Below are positions 25,856 through 37,338 of a stretch of DNA of 64,000 nucleotides, piece by piece. The stretch lies in assembly GCA_029990175.1 (NCBI GenBank), contig JARKIP010000065.1:1423501-1487500 (forward strand), written 5' to 3'. Position 1 is the first letter of the stretch. Every line of letters starts with the position of its first letter. Under the pieces are notes generated by a model, which made no database searches, was not told the origin of the DNA, and was given only the letters and a program-made list of their open reading frames with translations. Position numbers and translations under genes: made by a program. This stretch comes from Petunia secreta. Taxonomy: Eukaryota > Streptophyta > Magnoliopsida > Solanales > Solanaceae.

Positions 25856-26021
25856 GAATACGAGCGAGAAATATATAGGCAAATTAAAATATGTCCACAA
25901 TATGGTATACATACCACATACACAAAGCACAGCATGATAGTCACACAATAGTCAGCATGCGGTGCAAGAAAATGGAATGAATGAAGTATGATGCAATGAG
26001 GTCACGTGTGCCAAATAGATG

Positions 26022-26620
26022 GAGCGGAATCCTCCTACTCTGGGGCGGGATCCTCTTACCCTCAATATGATGTAAGGAGCAGAATCCTCCTGCTCCTGGG
26101 GCGGAATCCTTCTGCCCTCAATATGATGCAATGGAGCGGAATCTCCTGCTCCCTAGGTGGAATCCTCCTACCCTCAATATGATGCAATGGAGCGGAATCC
26201 GCCTGCTCCTGGGGCGGAATCCTCCTGCACACAATATAAATGCAATGGAGTAGAATCCTCCTGCTCCTGGGGCGGAATCCTCCTGCACCCAATATAAATG
26301 CAATGGAGCGGAATCCTCCTGCTCCTAGGGCAAAATCCTCCTACCCTCAATATGATGTAATGGAGCGGAATCCTCCTGCACGCAATATAAATGCAATGGA
26401 GGGGAATCCTCCTGCTCCAAGGGCGGAATCCTCCTACCCTCAATATGATGCAATGGAGCGGAATCCTCATGCTCCTGAGGCGGAATCCTCTTGCACCTAA
26501 TATAAATGCAATGGAGCAGAATCCTCCTGCTCCTAGGGCGGAATCCTCCTACCCTCAATATAATGCAATGGAGCAGAATCCTCCTGCTCCTGGTACGGAA
26601 TCCTCCTGTACCCAATATGA
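26022..26620. repeat. 57-bp tandem array, about 10 copies (right LTR)
   Basis: Same unit as 20090-20545 with more copies, so the two LTRs have drifted in opposite directions in their two arrays. Confidence 0.88.
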
Positions 26621-28035
26621 ATGTAATGTAATGCATATGAATGCAACATAATGCATATGAATGCAACATGATGCAATAATAACCCATCGCCAGTGCGGGA
26701 CTCTCATCGACAGCCGGAAAGTATATGCCAATCACAGCCAGAGTATAATGCTCCGATCCTCAATATACAACCAACAACAGGACATAACATATAATATACA
26801 ATGTAAATCCAAAGCTAAGGCGTAATGAGTACGCTTGTCGGCAGCTACACATGTAAGAAACACGTGGTAGATTATCCACGAGGCCAAGGGCCTCCAAAGA
26901 AACAAATACTTACTTTGTTACAAAGTTAGCACAGCTAATCAACAACCTCTTTGTCCTTTGGATTCATTGACAAACGATTCCACTGTGTTGAATAAGCAGA
27001 AAATATATCACATAAGGCTAAAGGCTTCATTCCTTACGTCTTAGGGAATTCCAGTTAGGAACCTGATACCCTATTCGCATACGCAATACGCAGGCCAGGC
27101 CTATGTACAGGGTTTAAGGTCACATAACCAAACCCTAAATAAATTACATTTATATGTTGCCCATCACTCACTGAGTACGAATATATACTCAATTCCATTA
27201 TCAAGGTCCAATTAACCCTTTAAACTATTAATTGAACTTATTAAAATGATGTCTAATATCCCAATATTTACCGTCAAAATATATTCAAACAGACGTAATA
27301 AACTAAAATAATGTATTAAGATCATTACCTAAATATTTCGGGGTGAAAAATCTATCTTTCTCCAGCTCTTTTCTCATTTTCTGGTATTATTTTTTCCTTA
27401 GCATCTCGCATTCTCGTTTCCGTTCTTAGATTAGCCTTTAAGCTAAGGGATATAGATATCCTTTAGCAGCCACCGCCTCCCTTCTAATTTTTTCATTTCC
27501 TTTCCTTTTTCTTTTCTCTTTTCTTTTATTTTCTTTTTTTTTTCTTTTCTTTTTGCGACGAAAATTAAAACGGAACTCTACGAAATTTGAAATGATCCCA
27601 AATTTCTCAAGTAAGTTATAAAAAATATATATAATACACTAGCTATGGCGGATCTCAAATCGGACTCCCAAAACTCAATATGCAAATTAAATGGAAAAAG
27701 GTCAAATTAACTTTTGGCATTTTAGCGGAAACTAGCCGAACAACCTCGAAATTCACTTTCGAAAGTTCACAAAAGTCACAAATAATCATACGAACCTACT
27801 GGCGCTTTCAGATTTCAAATCGGAGTTCATTTGCCAAAATCAAGCTCAAAAATCTCTTTTTAAAATTTATCGATAACGGAAACTGAAACCTTTTTCCGAC
27901 ACCTACCAAACGAAGTCTGATTTTGCCCAAATTTTACAGACAGGTCCTAATGGACCTTACGATGATTTTAATATTATCGATACGTAAATCGAGGCCTTAA
28001 TGCCGGAAACGACTACCTAAGGTCGTTTCACATCT

Positions 28036-28900
28036 CTGCGCATTCCTCGACATCAGAGGTGGTCGCTCGTGTGAGAGAGCAATCTGGTAACTTATTCGAC
28101 ACACGCATAACACAAGTAATAATATATTGATGAGCTTAATATTCAAATAATTTTACAATACATAAACATGGTCATATTCTACGCAAACCTAGAGCCATAA
28201 CATGTTTCTCAAACTAGTCTCTAGGTATCGCCTTTGTAAAAGGATCAACTACCATTTTCAGCTAGGCATGTATTGTATTGGAACTTCACCACTTGCAACT
28301 ATGTTTCTCAAGTACTTATACTTGGTTTCAATGTCTTTGGTCTTTACATGTTGCTTAGGATCTTTTATTAAATCAATAGCCGCTTGAGTATCACAATATA
28401 AAATTATCGATCCTTGAAGATTCTTTGCAATACCTAAATACTCAAAGAGTATGTGTCTTGTACTCCATATGTATAACCTACAAACTCAGCTTCCATATTC
28501 GAACGAGCAATACAAGTTTGTTTCTTAATTTTCCATGAAATGGCTCCACCATTGTGGCAGAAAGCATATCCCGAGGTCGAATTTTTCTCGTCTAAGTCAG
28601 CAGCCCAGTCGACATCTGTATAACCTCTCAACATCAAATCAGATCCACCATAGCATAGTGAATAGTCTGCAGCTCCTTTCAGGTATCAAAAAATCCTCTT
28701 CACTGCATTCCAATGATGTCTTCCAGGATTGAATTGATACCTGCTAACTAGACCTATGTATAGTAAATATTAAGGCGAGTACATAACATAGCGTATATCA
28801 AGCTCCCGATAGCACTTGAGTATGGAACTCGAGACATTTCTTCCTTTTTTTTTAGTCTGTGGACACATTTCAAGACATAAAGCTTCATCTTTTGCTACAG
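28036..28900 (-). pseudogene. Copia RNase H and C-terminal end of polyprotein
   Basis: The - strand reads GYTDVDWAADLDEKNSTSGY and GGAISWKIKKQT followed by MEAEF, the RNase H core of Ty1-copia polyproteins with its metal-binding acidic residues (consensus GYSDADWAGD...STSGY...KKQ...STMEAEY). Sequence before (28640-28900) and after (28430-28190) continues the domain in other frames. The cleanest stretch is 28434-28637. This is the last enzyme of the polyprotein, which removes RNA from the RNA-DNA hybrid during reverse transcription. Inactive through stops and frameshifts. Confidence 0.87.
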
Positions 28901-28916
28901 GAATATCCATGGATTT

Positions 28917-29838
28917 TCAATTACTCATTTGAAAGCGTTCCAAAATTTTCTTTATATATGTTTTTTGAGATAGACTCAATAGCTTCTTGGAATGGTTTCT
29001 TTCGATCTTAACTCCAAGGATGTAGTCTACTTCACCCATATCTTTCATGTCAAATGACCTTGAAAGACATGACTTGATCATCTTTAGACACTCCAAAATA
29101 TTTCCAGCCATCAATATATCATCCACATAAAGGGAAAGAATTACAAACATATTATTGGACCTTTTGACATAAATACAATGGTCTTCATCAAACATAGTAA
29201 AATCATGAGATCATTTCTTTGTGAAACCTCAAGTACCATTGCCTTGAAGACTGCTTTAGACCATAAATAGATCTTTTCAATTTATAGACCTTATTTTCTT
29301 GGTCTCTAATGATGAAATCTACAGGTTGTTCCATGTAGATGTCCCCATTTAGTTCTCCATTGAGAAAAGTTGTCTTTACATTCATTTTGTGTAATTCTAG
29401 ATCCAGACATGCAACAATAGCTAAAAGTAAGTGAATTGAGGTAAACTTCACCACTGGCGAAAAGGTATCTTCATAATCAATTCCAGCTTGTTGAGTAAAA
29501 CCTTTTGCTACCAATCGTGCCTTGTATCTTCCTATTGAACCATCTGCTTTGCGTTTAATTTTCAAAACCCATTTGTTCTTAATTTTTTTTATGCTTAGAC
29601 AGAAGATCAACCAAGTCCCAGACTTTTTAGTTCTCATGGACTCTAACTCTTCTTTCACTTCTTTCATCCACTCATCTTTTTCAGGGCTCGATAAAGCCTG
29701 GGCCACAGAATTTGGCTCATTCGCTTCCGATACCAATACCAGGAAAATATAATCCTCTATATCATAAGTACGTTTAGGCTCACCTTTCTTGGTACTCTTT
29801 CTTAGTTGAAACTCAGATTCACAAGAAGGATCTTGCAT
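28917..29838 (-). pseudogene. Copia reverse transcriptase (RVT_2)
   Basis: Two open stretches adjoin: 29838-29203 with NKWVLKIKRKADGSIGRYKA, ARLVAKGFTQ, DYEDTFSPV and YGLKQSSRQWY, and 29195-28917 with the catalytic box LSLYVDDILMAG. These are the ordered motifs of Ty1-copia reverse transcriptase, with the two aspartates intact. The two parts are separated by a frame change near 29200, so no single enzyme could be made. Upstream (29840-30108) the linker typical of copia polyproteins is readable. Sequence style is Tork/Tnt1-like; the sublineage is inferred. Confidence 0.92.
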
Positions 29839-30108
29839 GGGAAAGTTCTCACTCTAATCAGCACCATACTCATGATTAATTAGATCATCATATGTGTCAA
29901 AAGTTACTTGATGACCATCTGAGTTCAACATTTTATAAAGAGGCTCTCCATCATTTACTTCACCCTTCTTAGGAAAATCACTTTCTAAAAATGTGACATC
30001 TCGTGATTCAATTCCAATAACACTTCCATCCTCCAATTCACAATAAACACATACCTTTTGGAGTGTTTTGAGTATCTTATAAAGATACATTTCTTGCCTT
30101 TTGGACAC

Positions 30109-30700
30109 AGCTTGCCAAACTTATTAAAGGAATCCTTAATAAATGCAGCACAACCCTAAGGTCGTAAATTATTCAAGTTAGGTTTCAGGCCAGTCCACAG
30201 CTCATAAGAAGTGAAAGGCACTGATTTAGAAGGCACTCTATTCAATATATATGCCATATTTAATAATGCATCTCCCTAAAAGGGGATAGGTAAATTAGCT
30301 TGAGGCATCATGAACATTGTCATGTCCAATAGATTTCTATTCGTCCTTTCTGCTACACCATTTTGCTGAGGTGTATAAGAAATAGTTAATTGTCTGGTGA
30401 TGCCTTTTTCAATACATAATTCATTAAATTATCTTGATAGATATTCACGTCCTCTATAGGTCCTTAGAGTTTTTATACTCCTGTCTAATTGATTCTCAAC
30501 TTCATTCATGTATTGTTTAAAGCACTCAAGTGCTTCAGAATTATGAGAAGTGAATCATCAACACACATAATGAAATACAAAGCAACAGATCTTGCTTTCA
30601 CATTCATTGGACCACAGATATCTGAATGGATTAATTACATTGAGAAGTCAGTTCTTTCGGCCTTCCCAAAATGTTTGCGTGTATTCTTATCGGCAAGACA
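30109..30700 (-). pseudogene. Copia integrase core
   Basis: The - strand retains LIHSDICGPMNVKARS, containing the first catalytic aspartate of the DDE integrase, and further upstream the zinc-binding region 'CLADKNTRKHFGKA'. The downstream half includes the ALLN.AYILNRVPSKSVPF motif near 30240. Several stops lie between these blocks. Its position between pre-integrase and RT is the copia order. Confidence 0.85.
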
Positions 30701-31090
30701 TTATTCACAAGTTGGCAGGTCAATTTTAGAGAAAGAACTCAAGTGTCCTTTCTTAGCCAATCTATTCATTCGATCTTGCCCAATGCGACCTAATCTAGCA
30801 TGCCATGTAACAATATCAAAATCTTTATTACTAGAAGAACATGTCATAACACATCGGTCCACATAGTAGTCATAAGTAGAAGCATTATCACTAAATACAA
30901 AGAAGTCATCATAAATATGTATAGAACCATAAAAGACATTGTCTAGAGTAATTCTCACAATATTGCGGCAAAACTTCAAGCAAAAACCTAAGTTAAGAAG
31001 AACAGGAACACATATTAAGTTCCGTCCAATTTCTGGTGCATATAGGACGTCATGCAATATCAAAGTTCGGCCACCACGCAAATCTATCCT
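30701..31090 (-). pseudogene. Copia protease end and GAG-pre-integrase domain
   Basis: An open stretch of 126 codons contains LHDVLYAPEIGRNLICV, the C-terminal protease strand region of copia polyproteins, then DIVTWHARLGRIGQDRMNRL, the GAG-pre-integrase motif (WH.RLGH). The protease active-site triad should lie just right of 31090 and is not clearly readable. Confidence 0.85.
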
Positions 31091-31393
31091 GCAAGTGCCA
31101 ATCCCCTAGACTTCAACTTTCACATTATTTCCTACATAAATCCACCTCAATCCATATGGAACTCGACATTACTCCACAAAATCTTCTCTATCGTGGGTCA
31201 CATGGTCGGTGGCCTTGAGTCTACAATTCACATAGGATAAGATTCAGTTAATAAAACTGTGCTATAAACAAATGTAGCACTTAAAGATGCGTTTTGAAAT
31301 GATATATTTTTTTTAGCTCAGTGCATCACGAGCAAAGTATTCCGGCACTTGCTCGTTGTAGCATTTCATCTTGCTCTTTTCTTTCTTCTTAAA

Positions 31394-32110
31394 GAACCGC
31401 TTCCCCCTCTTGGAGTTCGGTTTGTTTCTTTTCTTAGAGGGTCCCTCACCAGTCTCCTTACCTTTTTTGCCATTTCCCAATAATTTTTACGCTTGAACCC
31501 TGAAGCCTTTTTACCACTTGATTCTGCCGCATAGGCACTGGATATAGCTTTCGCAGTGCCAACCTGCTAATCTTCAAGCTCCACATAGCAGGTAACATCA
31601 GCAAATATTTAAATACTATCATTGTGGGTGAAGTTTACCTTCAGATGTTCCCAACCGTTGGGAAGAGACCACATCACTGCCTGAACTTGCTGCTAATCAG
31701 AGAGAACATGACCAGCATTTTTGAGTTGGGTTATCATGTTAGACATCACCCTAAGGTATTGTTTAACACTGTGGTCATGAAATTCTTGAAGTGTTAAATT
31801 TGATAGTCAGCTGTCTAAGGTGGGTCACGGTAGTACCCTCATATGTTTCTCTCAAAGGCGCCCACATGGCATGAGTAGTCAGGAATTTTTCACATTCATG
31901 AATGAGACCATCAACAACATAATTTACAATAATTCCACATGCAATGGAATCTTTCTTTTTCAATGCATTGTAATCTTCGAGATCTCTTCTGTGTTGGGCA
32001 ATATTACCCTCTTCTGGATGAACCAAAACATGGTTAATACTTTGCAGAGCATATTGGTCTTCAAGAACATACCACATCTTACGACTCCAGATGTTGTTAT
32101 TCTCACCTTT
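31394..32110 (-). pseudogene. Copia gag (UBN2-type), first copy
   Basis: A 100-codon stretch (32077-31775) reads MWYVLEDQYALQSINHVLV and CEKFLTTHAMWAPLRETYEG followed by THLRQLTIKFN, a copia gag capsid (UBN2 family) pattern. The downstream part, to 31394, continues in other frames with a basic segment. Gag packages the element RNA into virus-like particles in the cytoplasm. An almost identical truncated copy lies at 38359-39075, because this position is inside the duplicated block whose left edge is at 31394. Confidence 0.85.
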
Positions 32111-32621
32111 GTTTAAGTTAGCAATAATACTTTTGTGATGCTATTGTCTATCATCAAAAATAATTATGCAAGTATATTACTCATCATTTCTTTTGCATGT
32201 GATATACGCACTTAGGCAAATCAATTAAAAAAAGTTAATTTTATACTTAGTATAGAATCAAAAGGTTAATTCGTATCCATTCATCATCTATGGCTAAATG
32301 TTCAACTAATATTTTAAAAAATTATTTCTCATAGTGTGTTTGACATTATGTCAAGAATTTCAACGTCATGTCCTTATTTATTTCCACACATAAAAAATAA
32401 AAAACATGACATGTAATCATAGAAGTCAAAAATGTAATTTCATTAATGTAAAAATTACAATGGAAAACAACCTAAGTTACATATTGCAAGGTCATTACAT
32501 GTTCATAAAAAGAATCTGGCTTTAGAGACCAATGAACCCAATTACTACCTTTCTTTTGCAGCAAGTTTCGGCATCCTTTAAAATTGAAAAGTGTAACCAA
32601 AATTAAAGAAAACACAACGAT

Positions 32622-32634
32622 GACTCTGATACCA
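32622..32634 (-). promoter_or_regulatory. Copia primer-binding site
   Basis: The - strand reads TGGTATCAGAGTC, one base from the LTR, matching the 3' end of initiator tRNA-Met at most positions. The duplicate lies at 39600-39612. Confidence 0.8.
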
Positions 32635-32635
32635 A

Positions 32636-33071
32636 TGTAGGTTAATTAAGGAATGAGAACAATGAATTGTGTATCTTGTTATTGCAGCAGAAATTATTGA
32701 ACTCACCACTGTCGAAATTGCCCCAAGTCTAATTTTGAATCACGAGGAGAGAAAATATATTCCACAAACTAAATGACCTTTTCACTATATATGTATAATT
32801 GGAGATGAGAGAAGAAGATAGAAGAAAATTTTCTTGATAGAGGAAAAAGAAGTACGTGCTTCTTTTCAAAGGAATATTTTGGTCAGTTTTTTTTCCTTTT
32901 CCCACTTTGCACGTTCCCCTTTTTATTTACCCCATTATTTTTCCACTACTTAATAGTGGTTAAAACTGATGGATAACTTCTTGTAACCCTCACATATTAT
33001 CTATTTCTTTAATGGGTTGGGTCGGGTCATTCCACATGAGCGGCCGGTAACCCAAACCTGAATAACTAACA
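32636..33071 (-). repeat. Copia 5' LTR (right)
   Basis: 436 bp, from TGTAGGTTAATTAAGG to AATAACTAACA on the + strand, so the element-sense LTR begins TGTTAGTTATTC. Followed by TGTTA, the target duplication. Confidence 0.9.
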
Positions 33072-35550
33072 TGTTATATACACATATATATCATACACAA
33101 CTTATATATGCATACATATCAAAATTAAACTTGATCCACACGTACACACGTGGCACACATTTCAGCCGTTCATTCCTCTCATCCAACGCCTCATACCCAT
33201 TTTAATTTTTTTAATATCCAAACAGACTCACACAAAAAATCTCTAAAATCATTTCCCCTTCCCCTTTCCTTAAATCATCCGCCGCCCTCACCTATCTCCG
33301 CTTTACCTTTTGCCCGTTTTTCATCCAGATACACCACGAGCCACTCTCGTTCCCGCCATTAACACCCCAACTCCTCCCTCTCTACCTCGGTCTCGTTCAC
33401 ACACGAAAATGGAAAGCAAATTCTCTCTCCTCATCATAACTCGAGCCCGATAAAGGAGTAAAGGATTTTGATTTGATTCTTTTGAAATGAATACCAACAA
33501 GGAAAGATCAAGGAAATCGCTCTACACACACAAGGGAAAGCAAAATAAATCAAGAAAAATTGGATCGAAGCAGGGGTACAATGGGTTCGACCCGACCCGA
33601 CCCGGCTCGCTAACCGATATCACTTTTCTTTTCCTAATTTCTTCTTCTTTTTACGACTGAAATTATAAATGCGCTCATCTCCATGTTAAGTATAATAATG
33701 TTGGCTAAACATCATCTCTAAAATCATTTTCCTTCAACAATTGATAAGGAATTAAAATCACGACTTTGTATTGGTAAAATCGTGTTTATTTTCAAATGTC
33801 AATTGATCTTATAGTCTGCTCGTTTGGTTATTAGCTGCTGAAGTTTTTGCTTAGATTTGCTATTGATACTGTGCCTAGATGAGATAAATTGTATGTGAGT
33901 CGAGAGTTTGATGTTGTCGTCTTAACTTGAACTTCAAAATCTTAGGAAAGACATGTATATTAGATATTCAAATTGCGAATTCATCTATGCTCCCATGTAT
34001 ATATCTAGCCTATTTTGAAGTAGAACACCATATAATACAAAAATTGTGTATTTAGAGAGAGGTGTGAATTTAGTTATTCTCAAATTGTGGAATTTAAAAA
34101 TATGATTTGGCTAGGATTATGCTTGGGATGTCAAAAAGAATCAATATGATAATTTCCAATGTTTTGAATATGTCATACACCTAATTTATGGCTTAATACA
34201 GAGTGAGAATTGATTTAAATTCGGATTTTGAATCGATTGGAATTTTATTTTGGGAAGATTAGCATAAAATATCAATGTACCCGTAGGAGGAAATATTCTC
34301 CAAGTTTGAATTTCGAGTTAATTACTGCAAAATGTGGTCGAGTCCTAATCTGTAGTTGATTGACATAGGGATTTTCCTGCTTTCCTTATTTTTGAAAGTT
34401 ATTTGTTCACACCTAAAGTTATTTTAAAACCTGACAATTAAAATTGGTCTATTACCATGTTTAGCTCTAATTGATTCTTTTTTTTCTGTGAGAATTAACT
34501 AAAAATAAGCCCCTAGCTATGATTATATAAACAGACGCTTTGTTACACTTTAAACGCACGCTGAAAATACTAAAAAAAGAAGCATATTTATTACTTCTCT
34601 CCTTTCTCTTTGCTTTTGTTCTCTTATGCTGACTGCTGGCTGTAAACTAAGAGAGAAAGCTAGTGATTCTGATCATTCTTTGTTCTTGAAAAATTGGTCT
34701 GCTAGTTTCTTGTTTCCTGATTGCAAAGGTAAAGACATCTATACCAGTATAACACTACGTGTAAAGTAGGTTTGAGAACATGTTTCTATGACTAGGATAT
34801 GTTGTTTATGCCCATATACTCGTTGATTTGGCCCTAATGGCCTTTATCCTAACCTAGTCATGCAGATTTGGATGACCTCAAAAGGTCATATCATCTTATC
34901 AACTATACAGGGATATGTACAGGCTCACTAATTAACCAATATGTCCAAAAGGACAACTTAGATATTAGAGTTGAATCAGGGAAATAACCCGATGTTCCTA
35001 TTGTGTAGAAGCAGCCTACAAATAGTGCATATCTGGTACTTGTTTTCCCTCTTTCTCTCCTACTTTCCTTAGACCCTCTTTGGTTGTATTTGCTAGGATC
35101 ACCCGTTGTACATAAGTTTGTACGATGCAAAAGTTGTCGAAATAGTGTATTAGGACAATATAGATGCACTGTGAATGGTAAAAATGCAATAGTGCTGCTA
35201 CTTTACATAGGTTATACAGGGTCACATATCTGTCCTTCTTTTACTTTGTGGGTAAAATTATAATCTGGACCATCTATGCAAAATTCAAATTCGATTTTTT
35301 TGTGAAAGGTCTGATTATTTGTGTAATTTCGAAAAATTAGTACTTTCTAAAAGTATAATATGGGATGTCCGTGTGAGAAAACATAATTTAAAATATTTTT
35401 GTTAAGTAGGGGTTATTTTTGTAATTCTGTCCCAACTAAGGATATTTCTACAAAATTATTAAAAATGGGCCCATTTTAATCTAAGGCCTGATTTTTCTAG
35501 AAAGGGTAAAAAAACATAACTAGCCACCCGTTATAGTATAATAACTTTTA
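33072..35550 (+). mobile_element. LTR-X, continuation after copia (copy 1)
   Basis: Starts with TGTTA and stays colinear with the solo LTR (compare 'tcagccgttcattcctctcatccaa' here, with one change from 11670-11700). It includes a pyrimidine-rich leader, a TATA box and a splice-like region, and ends where the Tekay LTR begins at 35551. The remaining 3' part of the LTR was not found to the right of the Tekay element. Confidence 0.72.
34524..34531 (+). promoter_or_regulatory. TATA box of LTR-X (copy 1)
   Basis: TATATAAA in 'gattatataaacagacgc', at the position equivalent to the solo LTR TATA box at 12883. It is repeated in copy 2 near 41498. Confidence 0.5.
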
Positions 35551-37338
35551 TGACATGACCCAGATTTTCGGCTAGGTCGTGAGGGAACCTGACAACTACC
35601 CTAGACCTGTCGCACGAGCCCTATAAACTTAACTTACGCAAACGATAATAATTTAACTCAATGATAATATGAAATTAACTAAAATAACATAATAAAAGCG
35701 GAACAGACACATACTCTATGTATATATAAGCGAAACATATAGGTCTAGAGCCATCCAGATCAGATATCTATGAAGTATCCAAAAATATGTACATCTCCCG
35801 AAGGGAGAAAAACTGAGATATAACTATGATAACTATAGGTGGTTTCCTCAATGAACAAGCTCGCTCACCACAGATAGCTGAAAACGTCTTGGCTCCTAAA
35901 TCGCGCTGCTGGCTGGGTCCTGGAGCAGAATCTGTCGAAACAAAAAGACAACACAAAAAAACGAATAGGGAGTGAGTAATAAGGACTCAGTAAGAGAGGA
36001 ATAACTAGCCTCCTCAAAGATAAAAGAGCCAGTCATAGAATCACACATCATGACAAGTAGAATAGAAAAACAATGCACGTAGGGTCACATGTGCTGATAA
36101 CCAAGTGGAGCGGAATGTTCCTGCTCCTGGGGCAGAATACTCCTGCACCCGATATAATATATAACTGAGGTGGAATACTCGTGCACTCAGAATATGACAT
36201 AACAGCCCATAACAATAAAACATAACATATAAATATGTTCCAAGGCTGTGACATAGTAAGTATGCCTTGTCGGCAGCTATTCGCATAAAGAATGCTTGAA
36301 TAGAATATCCAAAAGGCCATCAAAGGAATGGATATAATCGCTTACCTTAAGTCCTGGGTCAGAATAGCTACTGAACGACTTTTTTTCCAGTCCAACGTCC
36401 ATCAAAATTATTCCTTTTGAGCCAAAGAAATATATTTGCACTTATAAGTTCCAGAAGAAAGAGTGTTTAACTTTTAGACGATGCAGAAGAAATATTGCTA
36501 AAATAACACTTGGACGGGCTTAGCCGAAAACCTAAAAGCTACACATTTTCGGACTCCTCATAATCCCATGATTCCAATGGTATCATTGATTTTTATATTC
36601 CAATTCAATTTCATTAAATTCCCTAATTTCATAAATTTTAGGGTCCTAACTCAATTTTCCAATTCAATTCAAGAAATTCTAACTAAGAATCATGAATTAA
36701 AAAAGTATATTAGCTTAGCATCGATACCCGATGATTCGGATGAATTGGTACGAAATTTTCCCCTTATCTGACTTGGAGAATGACTAGTTTTAAACTAGAA
36801 CTCGAAATAGCAAAGACAAGCCCTTTTATATTGCCTTAAAGGTCTGATATAGTACTACATAATGCAGATTTTTTGCACCAGCAACAGCTGGTCTGCAAAT
36901 CGAATTCAAACGGGACCCAACAAGGCTAGGAATGACCCCAAATTTTGTAGACAAATCATACAACACTTGTGTGACATGCTCGCAAAGGCGAAACTCGAAT
37001 TGGATCTTCAGAACTCAAGATACGACTCCTACGGAAAGAGGCCAATTTCATAACTTGATTTTAACAAAACTAACCGAACAACCTCAAAATTCACTTCTGA
37101 AAGTTCCCACTGGTCACAAATAACCATACTAACCTCAAATTTCAGGTTGGAGCTCGTTTAAAACCTCTTTTATGTTTTACTGACAGCTAAAACGAAAAAC
37201 CTTCTCAAAAATCCTACCAAACGAGGTTCGAATAAGCTCAAATTTTATAGAGTTTCTAATGGACTTTAGGAATCTTTTAGGACTGTCTGCATAACAATCG
37301 GAGTCCTAACTTTCAAATGAATACCTAAGGTCGTTTCA
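35551..37338 (-). repeat. Tekay 3' LTR, copy in duplication unit 1
   Basis: Plus-strand ends TGACATGACCCAGATTTTCG and CTAAGGTCGTTTCA. It is 1,788 bp, shorter than its twin at 42526-44398 through two deletions. It contains single-copy sequence related to the 57-bp unit of gypsy-1 ('gagcggaatgttcctgctcc' near 36108) and a - strand TATA box at 36823-36830. Confidence 0.9.

Larger units (their letters stand above)
18826..28030 (-). mobile_element. Ty3-gypsy Tekay/Del-like element, non-autonomous, with intact target duplication
   Basis: Two LTRs (18826-21935 and 24939-28030) enclose only 3.0 kb of internal DNA. The 5-bp duplication CATCT is present on both sides (18821-18825 and 28031-28035). On the - strand the primer-binding site follows the right LTR and the polypurine tract precedes the left LTR, so the 5' LTR is at the right. 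Only gag remnants and the first part of protease are recognisable; reverse transcriptase, RNase H, integrase and chromodomain are missing. The LTR ends and internal layout match the larger Tekay-type element at 42526-51718. It inserted into the copia 3' region and is therefore younger than it. Confidence 0.9.
24939..28030 (-). repeat. Gypsy-1 5' LTR (right)
   Basis: Plus-strand ends TGACACGACCC and GGTCGTTTCA. Homologous to 18826-21935 over its full length, apart from different copy numbers in the two arrays. Confidence 0.92.
17784..33071 (-). mobile_element. Ty1-copia retrotransposon (Tork-like), interrupted by a gypsy element
   Basis: Two LTRs of about 430 bp in the same orientation (17784-18207 and 32636-33071) flank a - strand internal region. 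That region contains, in transcription order, a primer-binding site, gag, protease/pre-integrase, integrase, reverse transcriptase and RNase H. The gypsy element at 18826-28030 lies in the 3' noncoding part. The right end is followed by TGTTA, and the related solo LTR has TGTTA at the equivalent insertion site (11402-11406). The left outer end appears to have lost about 14 bp, including its copy of the duplication. The order of domains (integrase before RT) and the RT sequence identify copia. Confidence 0.88.

Noticed and set aside
30489..30866. 125-codon + strand ORF
   Set aside because: Antisense to the copia integrase and pre-integrase region.
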